Shown: positions 1 to 10,106 of the stretch, one piece after another
Position numbering within the stretch: position 1 is the first letter of the stretch
Layout of the letters: every line of letters begins with the position of its first letter
Origin: Colocasia esculenta
Taxonomy: Eukaryota; Streptophyta; Magnoliopsida; Alismatales; Araceae
Length of the DNA stretch: 64,000 bases
Direction: 5' to 3'
Assembly (NCBI GenBank): GCA_014218235.1
Contig: CM024766.1
Span: 25,641,346 to 25,705,345, forward strand
Program-made: the position numbers and the translations under genes
The notes under the pieces: generated by a model
What the model saw: the letters and a program-made list of their open reading frames with translations, nothing else
Databases searched by the model: none
What the model was told of the DNA's origin: nothing

Positions 1-2669
1 GGCAGCTTGCACTCTTCGAAATTGGGAGTACAAAGCACTGTTGGTCTGAGCCCACTGCTCTTCAGTTTTGGCTTCAGTCACAGAAAAAATTTTGGACTGT
101 TGAGCCTTTGAAAGAGAAGTGTAAGGGAAAATGGTAGTAAGATGGTTGGAAAGATTTTGGAAAGGTAAACCAAAAATATGAGCAAAAACCACCTTTTGAA
201 GATATTCCTCATAAAGGGGTTTGTGCTTATTTGCTATGGCTAGGGAAAACCACAGTGGTGGATAGCAAGGATCGGAGGAGACAGGAAGGGTGGAAGTAAG
301 TCTCCTTCTTTTGGAGACAGGGCTGGAAATACCAGTCCTGTGAGAGTGAGTTCCAGTGGCTAGGACAGATTTGAGAATTGCTTCTTCAAATTCATCCTTG
401 ATGCCATGGATCTCACTTTGGGTGAGTTGGGCACCTTCAGGAATGAGAGTGATGAAAGATGGAGGTGCTGGTGGATGAATCAAAGAGTCAGGAGTGATGG
501 TAGGAGGATCACTTGGTCCTGAGGAGGAGGGACCAGATGAGGAAGCTCCAGCTAAAGAAGATCCGGAAGAACTTCAACAGAGGAGGAAGGTAAAGAGAGT
601 GGTGGAAGAAGTGAAAGGAGTGGGAGAGGAGATTTGTCGTGAACGTGGCCTTTTGGGAACAGGGGGTGCTGGAGGAGCTGTGGATGAGGTGGGTGGAGAA
701 GGAGGGGCTGGAGTAGGAAGAGTGGAAGGCTCGGGAACTACAGCCTGTGCCTCTCCAACTGCTGCCGAAATCTCCAGGGATGACAGACCCTCAGCCTGTT
801 CTGCTGGCCCTTGATCCTCAGAGGGTACTTCATCTGCCACTGAAACAGCCACATGAGGCTCCTCTTCAAGATTCTGCCCTGATGGCCTTTCATCCACAGT
901 AGGCTGTACTGAAGCTTCTGCACTGTGAGATGGCCCTGATGGCCCTGCATTCTCATCAGATGGTCCGGGTACTTCTGCTTGCTGCTGAGTCTGAACTTGG
1001 ACTAGCACACTGCCCTCTTCTACGATTTTTGGCCCTGATGGCCTGAGAACAGCTTCTGAAACACTCTGAGTGCCAGAAGGTGGAGAACTCACTGCCTTCA
1101 GAATCTCAGAAAGTGTTGCCTTCATGCTGCTCATTTCCTTGTTAAACCATTTCAAAGAATTTCTTACTTGTGACATATCATTGGAAATAGATTCCTGGCG
1201 AACAATGATAGAACTTACATTTGATTGGACTGAGGATAAGAGTTCATTTTGTGCTTCCAATCTTTTCAGAATAGGCTTCAATTTCAGCTTCTTTGATGTC
1301 CTTCGCCTTCTGTGAGCAATTCTTGCCTCTCCTATCAACAAATCCTGATGAGCTGTGGTCTGTTCTTCATGAACAGGGGCATCTGTTGTATGCACCCCTT
1401 GAGATGCAGTGAGGTCCTCAGTCTCTTGCTCCCCCTGAATGGGAGCATCTTCCATGATCCTGTCTTGCTCCCCCTGAATGGGAGCATCTTCAAAACTGTA
1501 TCTCCTGGAGCAGCTGATTGCTCCTCTTCTTCAATGTGGCCTGATGCCACAACTTCTTCAACTGACACTCCATGAGCCTCTGGAATGACTGGAGTGGTAT
1601 GGATAGAATCCAGCACCTCTCTAAGGATAGAGGCTACACTGGAGGTGGGCAAAGGAGTTGCTGCACCTTCCACTGGTTCTTCTGCTTGAGCTACTGAAGG
1701 TTGTGATTCTGCTGGCACTGCTGCTGCCAATTCAGATGTTGCTGCAAGTTCTGATGGTTCAACATTTGCTACTGATGCCGCTCGCTGGCTCTGTTGTGGC
1801 TTCTGGCACATCTTCTTGTATTTCTGGGACATCTTCTATAATGGCCTCTCCTTCTGCCACAGAGGTCTTAGACCAAATTCCATTGACCAATGAAAAACCA
1901 CTCTTTCTCAGGTTCCTGGACCTAATAGCTTGGCCCATCTTCTCAACTACCGCCCCAGACAAATCAACACCAAAGTGTTTGAATATCTTTGTAAGCAAGT
2001 GGGCATAGGGCAACGACACATTAAGCTTACTCTTGGTATCCCAGATCTGGTCACGAGCAAACTTCATTCGTTCAATTATCACTTCGGCCATGTTAATCTC
2101 CTTGTTTTGAATGGCCCAATACATCATATCTGAGTCAGCCTTGGTGCAGGTTGAGAACGTTGCACTTCTAGGAACCAAGATTTGGCAAACTATGAAATGA
2201 AGGAGGCGGTTGAAAGCATTTAACTGATTAATGTCTAATTTGCCATCCCTCAGTCTGAACCCCGGTCCTACAATACCAAGACCTTTAACTGGGCGTCCAC
2301 GGTGTGAACCCCACTGTGCCCTGAAGTCTTCACCCCAAATAACAGGTGCAATAGGTCATGATCTATCTTAATCAGGGTTCCCTTGACAGATGAAACTAGG
2401 GACCCGTCTGCCTCTGCTCTCAAACAGACAAAAAAGGCCTTCACGAGGTCTGGATAACTTACCTCTGAGAAGGTGGTGATTCCCATCCACTGCATCCTGC
2501 TCAATGCTGCTACTACGCTGTGCATACCGTTCTTTTCAAGATCTGCTATGTCCACTGCCTTGTTTCCACAGACCTTAGTCTTCACAAAGGTGAACCTCTC
2601 CTGCTGCTCAGGAGTGAGGAACTCAGCGCCGTAGCCCCCAAGACTTCCAGAGATGACGGATGCGGCCAT
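1..2669 (-). pseudogene. SIRE envelope-like ORF, copy 1 (broken, C-terminus outside window)
   Basis: I chose the ATG at 2669 because the next residues, MAASVISGS, align with MAAPIVSGS in copy 2. The N-terminal part (2669-1850) is a globular region with conserved blocks such as GNKAVDIADLEKNGMH and FSTCTKADSDMM. It resembles proteins annotated as 'putative plant transposon protein' or envelope-like protein in plants. An acidic Glu/Gln-rich stretch follows with repeats of the type EDAPIQGEQ (about 1500-1400). Then come a heptad-like coiled coil (about 1290-1110) and a Pro/Ser-rich stretch (about 1050-480). The last part (480-1) is conserved with copy 2. Frameshifts fall near 2270, 1780, 1450 and 580. 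I see no clear membrane span, so a real envelope role is unproven. Confidence 0.65.
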
Positions 2670-3044
2670 GGAATCAGGTGAAGAAGGTTTCTGGAGGGTG
2701 AGATGAGGGAAGGGGTGAAAGCCCTCAAGAGATTTTTCGGGGGAAGGGGAGCAAACTTCAAAGGTCGAGAGAGATGTTGGAGTGGTTAGGGCATCGGCTC
2801 GGCTAGCACAATCAGATAAAAGAGGGATGATCGTTCTCGCATTGATTTCAATTTTAAAAAATAAATCGAGAGAGGAGAGTAGAGCGCCAAACGGCAGCAA
2901 AAGACGACAAAGAGTTTGACTATTCAAACCGACTTTAATAAAAGAGCTGCCAGGAAAGATAATTGAATTTCTTTTGCTTAAATCCATGGAGGGAAAATTT
3001 ACTTAAATCTGAAAATTTTGTACCAGTTTCAAACAGAAATCTTT

Positions 3045-4570
3045 TCACAAATTACACATGCCCAATTCCCTTCTAAGAGATGTGAATCTCTCTTCAGGTA
3101 AGGCTTTTGTGAAAATATCTGCTAACTGATTATTTGTATCAATAAAGGATATTTCTATTACCATTTGCTACATGATCACGAATGAAATGATATCTAACCT
3201 CAATATGCTTGGTCCTTGAATGTTGAACTGGATTTTTGGTGAGATTGATAGCACTGGTGTTGTCACACAATAGTGGAATTGATTTGATATTTAGTCCAAA
3301 TCTTCAAGTTGTTGCTTTATCCATAGGAGTTGTGTACAACAACTTCCAGCAGCCACGTACTCAGCTTCAGCTGTAGACAGTGCTACTGAATTTTGTTTCT
3401 TTGAGGACCAGGATATCAAACACCCTGCAAGAAAGAAATTGAAAACACTGGTGCTTTTTCTATCTACTTTGCATCCAGCATAGTCAGCATCAGAGTATCC
3501 TACTAAAGTAATGTCACACGATTTTGGATACCATAGACCTAAGTCATGGGTTCTAGCTAAATATCTAAATATCTTTTTACTGAGATCAAATGCGATTCTC
3601 TAGGATCTGCTTGATACCTAGCACACATGCAGACACTAAATAGAATATCAGGTCTACTAGCTGTTAAATAAAGTAATGAGCCAATCATACCTCTGTAGAC
3701 CTTTTGATCTACTTTCTTACCATCTTTGTCACTGTCCAACCTTGTTGATGTACTCATTGGTGTTGACAGTGGCTTGGTATTTTCAAATCCAAATTTCTTC
3801 AAGAGTTCTTTTGTGTACTTTGCTTGGCAGATGTGAGTTCCTTCCTTTCCTTGTTTGATTTGTAGTCCAAGGAAGTAATTTAGCTCTCCCATCATGCTCA
3901 TTTCAAATTCTCCCTGCATAAGCTTCTCAAAATACTTGCAGAGGGATTCATCAGTAGAACCAAAGATTATGTCATCTACATAAATTTGCACTAATAATAT
4001 GTGTTTGACCCTAGATTTTATGAAGAGAGTGCTATCTACTTGACCTCTACTGAACCATGGTTTAAAAGAAAAGAGCTAAGTCTTTCATACCAGGCTCTAG
4101 GCGCTTGTTTTAAACCATACAAAGCCTTATGGAGTTTGAAAACATGATTAGGAAATTCTGTGTCATCAAAACCCGGGGGTTGTTCCACATAAACTTCCTC
4201 TTTTATAAAGCCATTTAAGAATGCAGATTTGACATCCATTTGAAATAGTTTTAAGTCTAATGCTGATGCATATGCAAGTAGTATTCTAATGGCCTCAAGT
4301 CTAGCTACAGGTGCATAGGTTTCATCGAAATCTATGCCTTCCTCTTGGAATAGCCTTGAGCTACCATCTGGCCTTGTTTCTTAAGATTACACCAGCCTCA
4401 TCCAACTTGTTTCTGAACACCCATTTGGTGCCAATAACTGGATGGTCTGATGGTCTAGGAACAAGTGACCATACTTGGTTTCTCTTGAACTGATTTAGTT
4501 CATCTTGCATGGCTAATATCCAAGATTCATCACAAAGAGCTTCATTGACTGTCCTCGGCTCTATTTGAGA
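3045..4570 (-). pseudogene. SIRE copy 1 reverse transcriptase and RNase H
   Basis: This part of pol copies the RNA template and degrades it. The conserved core MDVKSAFLNGFIKEEVYVEQ (from 4239) and the LYGLKQAPRAWYERL block precede the catalytic YVDD at 3982-3971. The segment from 3991 to 3557 continues through FLGLQIKQ and SLLYLTASRPDI into the connection region. RNase H follows, with the block ALSTAEAEYVAA readable around 3390-3350. Frameshifts break the frame near 4240, 4030, 3560 and 3300. The envelope-like frame starts about 375 bases downstream. Confidence 0.85.
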
Positions 4571-4589
4571 AACAAATGCTAGGTAATCA

Positions 4590-6160
4590 CAAGGAATTAC
4601 ATTACCTCTTTTCTTACCCCTACAGATGGATCACCAATAATATTTTCGAGTGGGTGATCTTTCTTGTATCTCCATTCCTTTGGAAGATTTTCATGTGTAA
4701 TTTCCTTTTGTTGCATGTCTTCCAGAGGTGGATCATCCTTGTCCTCAATTGATGTATTCTTTAGTTTCTTGGACAGCTCATCTGCATCATCATTATCACT
4801 ATCTTCTTCCTTTCTCAAGGAAGGGTTAGTTTCATCAAAAATAATATGTACAGTGTTCAATTAATAAAGTGATTTATTAAATACTCTATAGCCTTTGGGT
4901 TTAGAGGTGTACCCCATGAAGATGCCTTCATCTGATTTGGCATCCAACTTACCAATGTCCCTTTTTCCATTGTTGTGGATGAAGCAAGGACAACCAAAGG
5001 TTCTGAAATGACTGATTTTTGGCTTCTTTCTTTGAACAGTTCATATGCAGTCTTCTTCAGGATTGGTCTGATCATAACTCTGTTGATAATGTAGCTTGCT
5101 GTGTTGATTGCTCGGCCCAAAATACCTTGGCAGATCATATTCAGATAGCATTGTTCTTGCTATATCCAATAGAGTTCTATTCTTTCTCTCAGCAATTCCA
5201 TTTTGCTGTGGTGTCCTTGGTGCTGAGAAATTGTGCTCAATTCCCTGATCATCACAGAACTTAGCAAATTTTCATTCTGAAATTCACCACCATGATCTGA
5301 TCGGATAGACACAATGCTGAACTTTTGATCCTTCTGGACTTTCTTGCTGAAACTGACAAAGTTTTCAAATGTGTCATCCTTATGCTCTAGGAATGACACC
5401 CATGTGAATCTTGAGTAATCATCAACTATGACAAATCCAAAGTTCTTTCCTCCAAGACTGGTAGTCCTCATTGGCCCAAATAGATCCATGTGAAGGAGTT
5501 CTAAGGGTTTTGAGGTGGTTACTACTGTCTTTGACTTGAAGGAGCTCTTGGTGTGCTTTCCCTTAGCACAAGGTCTACAGACACCTTCCATTTTTGCACT
5601 GACCTTTGGCAGTCCTTCCACAAGATTTTTCTTTAGTAATTTTCTCATCCCATCTATGCTGCAATGACCTAGTCTTCTGTGCCACAATTCAGTAGATTGA
5701 TCCTTGTTTGCTGCCAGACAGACATCTTGATCCTTGAGTTCTTCAAGATGGAGTGTGTATAGATTCTTTCTCTATTGGCTTCGAAAATTACTGCTCCATC
5801 CTTTAATATGCTGCACTTTGACTCTTGAAACTGAATCTGATGGCCTCTGTCACAAAGCTGGCTGATGCTAATTAGATTGTGCTTCAGCCCTTTGACTAGC
5901 AGTACATCTTCAATGACTATCTTTCCTTTGTTGCTCACGGAACCACTGCCAATGACTGTGCCTTCCCATTGTCTCCATAGGTGACTGTTCCTTCTTCAGC
6001 TTGGAGATGGGTGAACAGCTTCCGGTTCCCTGACATGTGCCTTGAGCATCCACTGTCCAAATACCATTTGGATGCTCGAGTGTTGCCCTGAAATAAAACC
6101 ATCAAGTTTTAGGTACCCAAATTCTTTTGGGTCCTGAAGGGTTAGTATCATCAACTTTTC
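4590..6160 (-). pseudogene. SIRE copy 1 protease and integrase
   Basis: The aspartic protease block WYLDSGCSRHMSGN is readable, with the catalytic D-S-G encoded at 6057-6049. The GAG-pre-integrase zinc-binding block LWHRRLGHCSIDGMRKLL begins near 5690. The integrase core follows with LLHMDLFGPM (first Asp), a readable IRSDHGGEFQNE (second Asp region), and a later block on AVNTASYIINRV. The linker before RT is Asp/Glu-rich (4860-4600). Frame changes near 5690, 5260, 5140 and 4860 make it non-functional. Copy 2 keeps the same domains at 16901-15363. Confidence 0.85.
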
Positions 6161-7864
6161 CTTTTATTATCCATTTCTTATGTCTTGTTGGACATATTTC
6201 TTTTATGTGACCTAACTTGTTGCAGTGGCTACAACATGATGTTTTAGTAACTCTTTCAATATATTTAAAGTTAGCCTTATATGTTATATCTTGTTCGGGT
6301 ACAAATTTGGTGTTGGGTATATTTTAGGATGAATTATAGTTTCTTCATTATCTGGAGGTATATATCCTAATCCATTTTTCTTTTTACCTGATCTTCTAGC
6401 ACCTTTTAATATGAGGGAGTTTTTGCCATTTGTAAATTTTTCCAATATGCTAGATAACTTAATATTTTCTTCTGTTAGTATCTTAATTTCAGTTTTCAGT
6501 TCATCTGAGCTTGCTTGTTTTTCAAGTTTAATTATTTGTTCATTCTTAGCTTTTAGATCCTCACATAGTAATTCATTTCTTCTTTTAAGTTCAGTTATTT
6601 TTTCTAATTCCTCATTTTCTGTTTTCAGATCTGAGTTAGTGTTTTCTAGACAAGCACTATTTTTCTTACTTGCTTTTAACAGTTTAGTTACTTCTTTATA
6701 TTTATTATACAATTCGTTGAATGCTTCCTCTAAATTGTCTGAATCAGAATCATTGCAGGAATCAAAAGAAGAATCAGAGGTTACTTTTCTTCAGTATTAG
6801 CCATGAAGGCCAAGTTGGCTTCTTCTTCATCGCTGCAGGAGCTTGACTCACTGTCTGAGTCGCTACTGTTTTCCCATGCTGCTGCCATCGCCTTCTTCTT
6901 GTATTTTCTGAACTTTTGGAGCTTTCTTTCTTCCTGAACTCCGGCTTCTTGAATCTTGGACACTCAGCTTTGATGTGTCCTGGTTTTTTGCATTCATAGC
7001 AGATGGGTTCTCCTTTCTTTAGATCTTTTGCATCTGGTCTCTTGAAATCTTTGTTTCTTTTGAGATGTCTTCACCAGATTGGAACTTCTTCTTCTTTGCT
7101 AGAATCCGTTGCAATCTTCTAGAGAGCATGCTTCTTCATTGTCACTGTCCTTGTTGCTCTCACTCTCATCTGAGATTCTTCTGATGAATCCTCTTGACTT
7201 TGAGTGCATTCGATTGCTTCTTTCTACTTGAGGACTCTCCTAATCTTTCCATATTGATTTCGTGGGCCATAAGGTACCCAACGAGCTTTTCCAATGACAT
7301 TCTCTTTAGATCATTAGCCTCCTCAATGGCTGTTACTTTTGGAGTCCATGAGGATGGTAAAGATCTAAGAATTTTCCTGACCATGTCTCCCATTTCATAG
7401 GTCTTTCCTAGTCCAGCTAACCCATTTGTGATATCTGTGAATCTACTGAACATTTGGGTTATGGACTCACCTGACTGCATTTGAAATCTCTCGTATTGTG
7501 TTACAAGAATATCTATTCTTGTTTCCTTCACCTTGTCTGTGCCTTCGTAGGTGATTCTGAGCTTTTCCCACATCTCCATTGCGGATTTGCAGGCTGACAC
7601 TCTGTTGAATTCCTTTTTACTCAGTGCACAACACAGTATACTCTTCGCTTTACAATTCAAGGAAATCTTTTTCCTGTCGTCATCTGTCCATTGAGCTTTC
7701 TCGTTTGTGACCAGGAGATCACCTTCTTCTACTATGGACCAAATCTGATAATCGTGGCCTTGCAGAAAATACTCCATTCTGGTTTTCCAATATGTGTAAT
7801 CCTCTCCATCGAACAATGGTGGTCGGTTGACAGACTGACCTTCGTTGTGACTTTGGGCTGCCAT
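6161..7864 (-). pseudogene. SIRE copy 1 gag
   Basis: The protein starts MAAQSHNEGQSVNRPPLFDG, the usual opening of copia SIRE gag polyproteins, and runs in one frame to 7166. This is the capsid part (UBN2-type gag). A first CCHC zinc knuckle (CYECKKPGHIKAEC) lies at about 7001-6958. After it come an acidic Ser-rich stretch and a predicted coiled coil at 6712-6284 that is rich in Lys/Glu heptads. A second CCHC knuckle (CSHCNKLGHIKEIC) lies near 6235-6190, just before the protease. Frameshifts near 7166, 6963, 6780 and 6290 disable it. The primer site is about 50 bases upstream of the ATG. Confidence 0.85.
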
Positions 7865-7914
7865 GGATCTTTACTCTTCAGATCGCTGGATCTACTTCTT
7901 TGTCGAAGAGACTA

Positions 7915-7926
7915 GCTCTGATACCA
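7915..7926 (-). other. Primer binding site of SIRE copy 1 (initiator tRNA-Met)
   Basis: Read on the minus strand this is TGGTATCAGAGC, a perfect complement to the 3' end of plant initiator tRNA-Met. It lies 2 bases after the 5' LTR. Confidence 0.93.
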
Positions 7927-8204
7927 CTTGTTGCCCAGTTGACGAGCCCAGAGGGGGGGTGAATGGGTCTTTTAAAAATAATTATTAGTACCTGTAAATC
8001 AAAAACATTCACACAACAACGTTCTTCGATAGAGGTTAGTAGCTGTTAGTTCGAAAGGCAATCACACAAGAAAACAATCACACAACACAAGAATTATCCT
8101 GGTTCGGACCTCCTCTCCTTAGGAGTCCTACGTCCAGTCCCTGAGCAACAACTCAGGATTCCACTAACTAGGGTACAGTCCCCCTATGGACACAACAAAC
8201 ACCC

Positions 8205-8370
8205 AGCTCAGCTGGTCTTCCTTCACACGAAGGGAAATACACCACCCTGGATACCCACCAGGTCTTCCTTCACACCGAAGGAATACTACACCCTGGCTCC
8301 CATCGGTCTTCCTTCACACGAAGGGAATACTACACCCTGGCTCCCACCAGGTCTTCCTTCACACCGAAGG
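8205..8370. repeat. Short tandem repeat in SIRE LTR copy 1, about 55-bp units
   Basis: Four units share a core like GGTCTTCCTTCACACGAAGG followed by ACCCTGG. Each core contains the imperfect palindrome CCTTCACACGAAGG. The LTR of copy 2 has the same block with about three units (18965-19090). Confidence 0.75.
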
Positions 8371-9119
8371 GAAACAATACAAACGGAATAAAAAGAATTT
8401 CAGCCCCTAGATCAAGCTTCACCAAGCTAAGATCTGAAGCAAGCAGTACTGAGAGCAGAAGAAATAAACAAGAGGCTCTCTCAAGACTGCACAAGCTCTC
8501 TCAAGATTTTCACTACAGCGAGGAGAGCAAAGAGCAAAAGCAAAGTGGAATGAAGTTGTTGGCTCTGGGGATCTTTGAAAAGATTTGAAAGCTTGAGCGT
8601 AGTTGTTTTCAATGTTCTCCTTTCAGATTTTGATCATTTTTTTTGCTTCTGGTCTTCTTCTTGAATTTATATCCATTTTGAAATATAACCGTTGAAGTGT
8701 CCGTTGTCTCTCTCTTAAGTAGACGTTAGACTGGATGATACTTGGAAGCTTCCAGTCAACAGCCTTTTGATCACTTGAGCACGCAAAGAGATGAGATCTT
8801 CTGAGATATCCTTTGGCTTCTAATTTGTCCAATCGTTGTAAAGTGGAACTGGATCAGAGATCTACACAAATTTCAATCTTGAACAGTGGACAGCTAAGCT
8901 GTCTTGATGTCAGTCAACGGTAAAAGAAATAGTCATGAAAATAGTAAAGCCAAATAGCTGAATCTAAAAGACGTATACAGAGTAAGCATGATAATGGACG
9001 ATATCGTATGCATGCATGCAGAGGTACGTTCAGATCTCATAAATGTAGGAGTGTCAGAGAGATATATACGTGGACTTTGACTAGTCAACGCTTCTTAGAG
9101 AAAGAGAGTATCAAGTCGA

Positions 9120-9905
9120 TGTAAGATATGAAATCGTTATCAAGTCAGTTTGACCAAGTCGTTATGAATCATAGCAAATCGTTACATTTACTGAAGGATT
9201 CAATGTGTCTACTTATCAAATCGTTACACAAAGCAAATCGTTGTGTTCAATGAAGAAATCGTTGTAAAACCCTTAACAAATCGTTACAGAACGCAAGTCG
9301 TTGTGTTCACTGAAGAAATCGTTGTGAAACACTTAACAAATCGTTACATAAGCAAGTCGTTGTGTTCACTGAAGAAATCATTGTGAAACACTTAATAAAT
9401 CGTTACAGAACGCAAGCGTTGGTTCACTGAAGAAATCGTTGTGAACACTTAACAAATCGTTACAGAACGCAAGTCGTTGTGTTCTGAAGAAATCGTTGTG
9501 AAACACTTAACAATCGTTACAGAAGCAAGTCGTTGTGTTCACTGAAGAAATCGTTGTGAAACACTTAACAAATCGTTACGGCAAGCAAGTCGTTGCGAGT
9601 TCTAAAGAAATCATTATGATTACTTAAGAAATCGTTACGGCGAGCAAGTCGTTGCGAGTTCTAAAGAAATCATTATGATTACTTATAGAATCGTTGCGGC
9701 AAGCAAGTCGTTGCGAGTTCTAAAGAAATCGTTATGATTACTTATAGAATCGTTGCGACAGGCAAGTCATTACGAGCTTTAAAGAATTGTTACGATGACT
9801 TATAGAATCGTTACAGGATCGACTTGTTTGAAACAACATGACTTTCCAGTCTTACAAGGAAATCGTTAAAACACTTATGAAATCGTTGTGACTTTCAACA
9901 GAAGT
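9120..9905. repeat. LTR minisatellite of SIRE copy 1, about 60-bp period of AATCGTT words
   Basis: Units of about 59-60 bp repeat, each containing AAATCGTTACAG, GCAAGTCGTTG, GAAGAAATCGTTG and ACACTTAAC. The units drift: the first half uses TGTGTTCAC and the second half uses GCGAGTTCTAAAG. I see no promoter or gene in the block. Confidence 0.85.
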
Positions 9906-10106
9906 CGATGTGGACTTAGAGAAATGCACTTACCTGGCTTATTGACAGAAGTATTTAGTACTTACCATATGTGCTTGATTTTCCTTGTTTTATTTCCTGT
10001 GCTTAAGACTCATAGAATGCATGTTAGAAAACTTTGATATTGTTTTGTTAATCACCAAAATAAATATGTAATTAATTATAATTACATGGGGATGATCTGA
10101 TCATCA

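Larger units (their letters stand above)
1..10106 (-). mobile_element. SIRE/Maximus-type Ty1-copia retrotransposon, copy 1 (3' end outside window)
   Basis: On the minus strand the order is LTR, primer site, gag, protease, integrase, RT, RNase H, then an extra envelope-like frame. This is the copia order (integrase before RT) plus the extra 3' frame typical of SIRE/Maximus. The LTR end next to the primer site has the C-run seen in that lineage (plus-strand AGAGGGGGGGTGAATGGG near 7953). Coding parts hold frameshifts and stops, so this copy is dead. Its 3' LTR lies left of the window. The sequence right of its 5' LTR is the envelope-like frame of copy 2, so copy 1 probably inserted there. Confidence 0.85.
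7929..10106 (-). repeat. 5' LTR of SIRE copy 1 (2178 bp)
   Basis: On the minus strand the LTR starts TGATGATCAGATC and ends CTGGGCAACA next to the primer site. The boundary at 10106 is set by aligning with the LTR of copy 2, which ends with the same GATCATCA (plus strand) before unrelated DNA. The LTR holds two internal repeat blocks, listed separately. No purine tract adjoins 10107 in element sense, so this is unlikely to be also the 3' LTR of copy 2. Confidence 0.8.

Noticed and set aside
2268..2987. Start of the envelope-like frame at 2987
   Set aside because: The residues before 2669 are not conserved with copy 2, while MAAS/MAAP starts align, so the ATG at 2669 is preferred.
9120..9905. 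CRISPR-like appearance of regularly spaced repeats
   Set aside because: The spacers are not unique. The whole unit repeats, and the DNA is a plant LTR.
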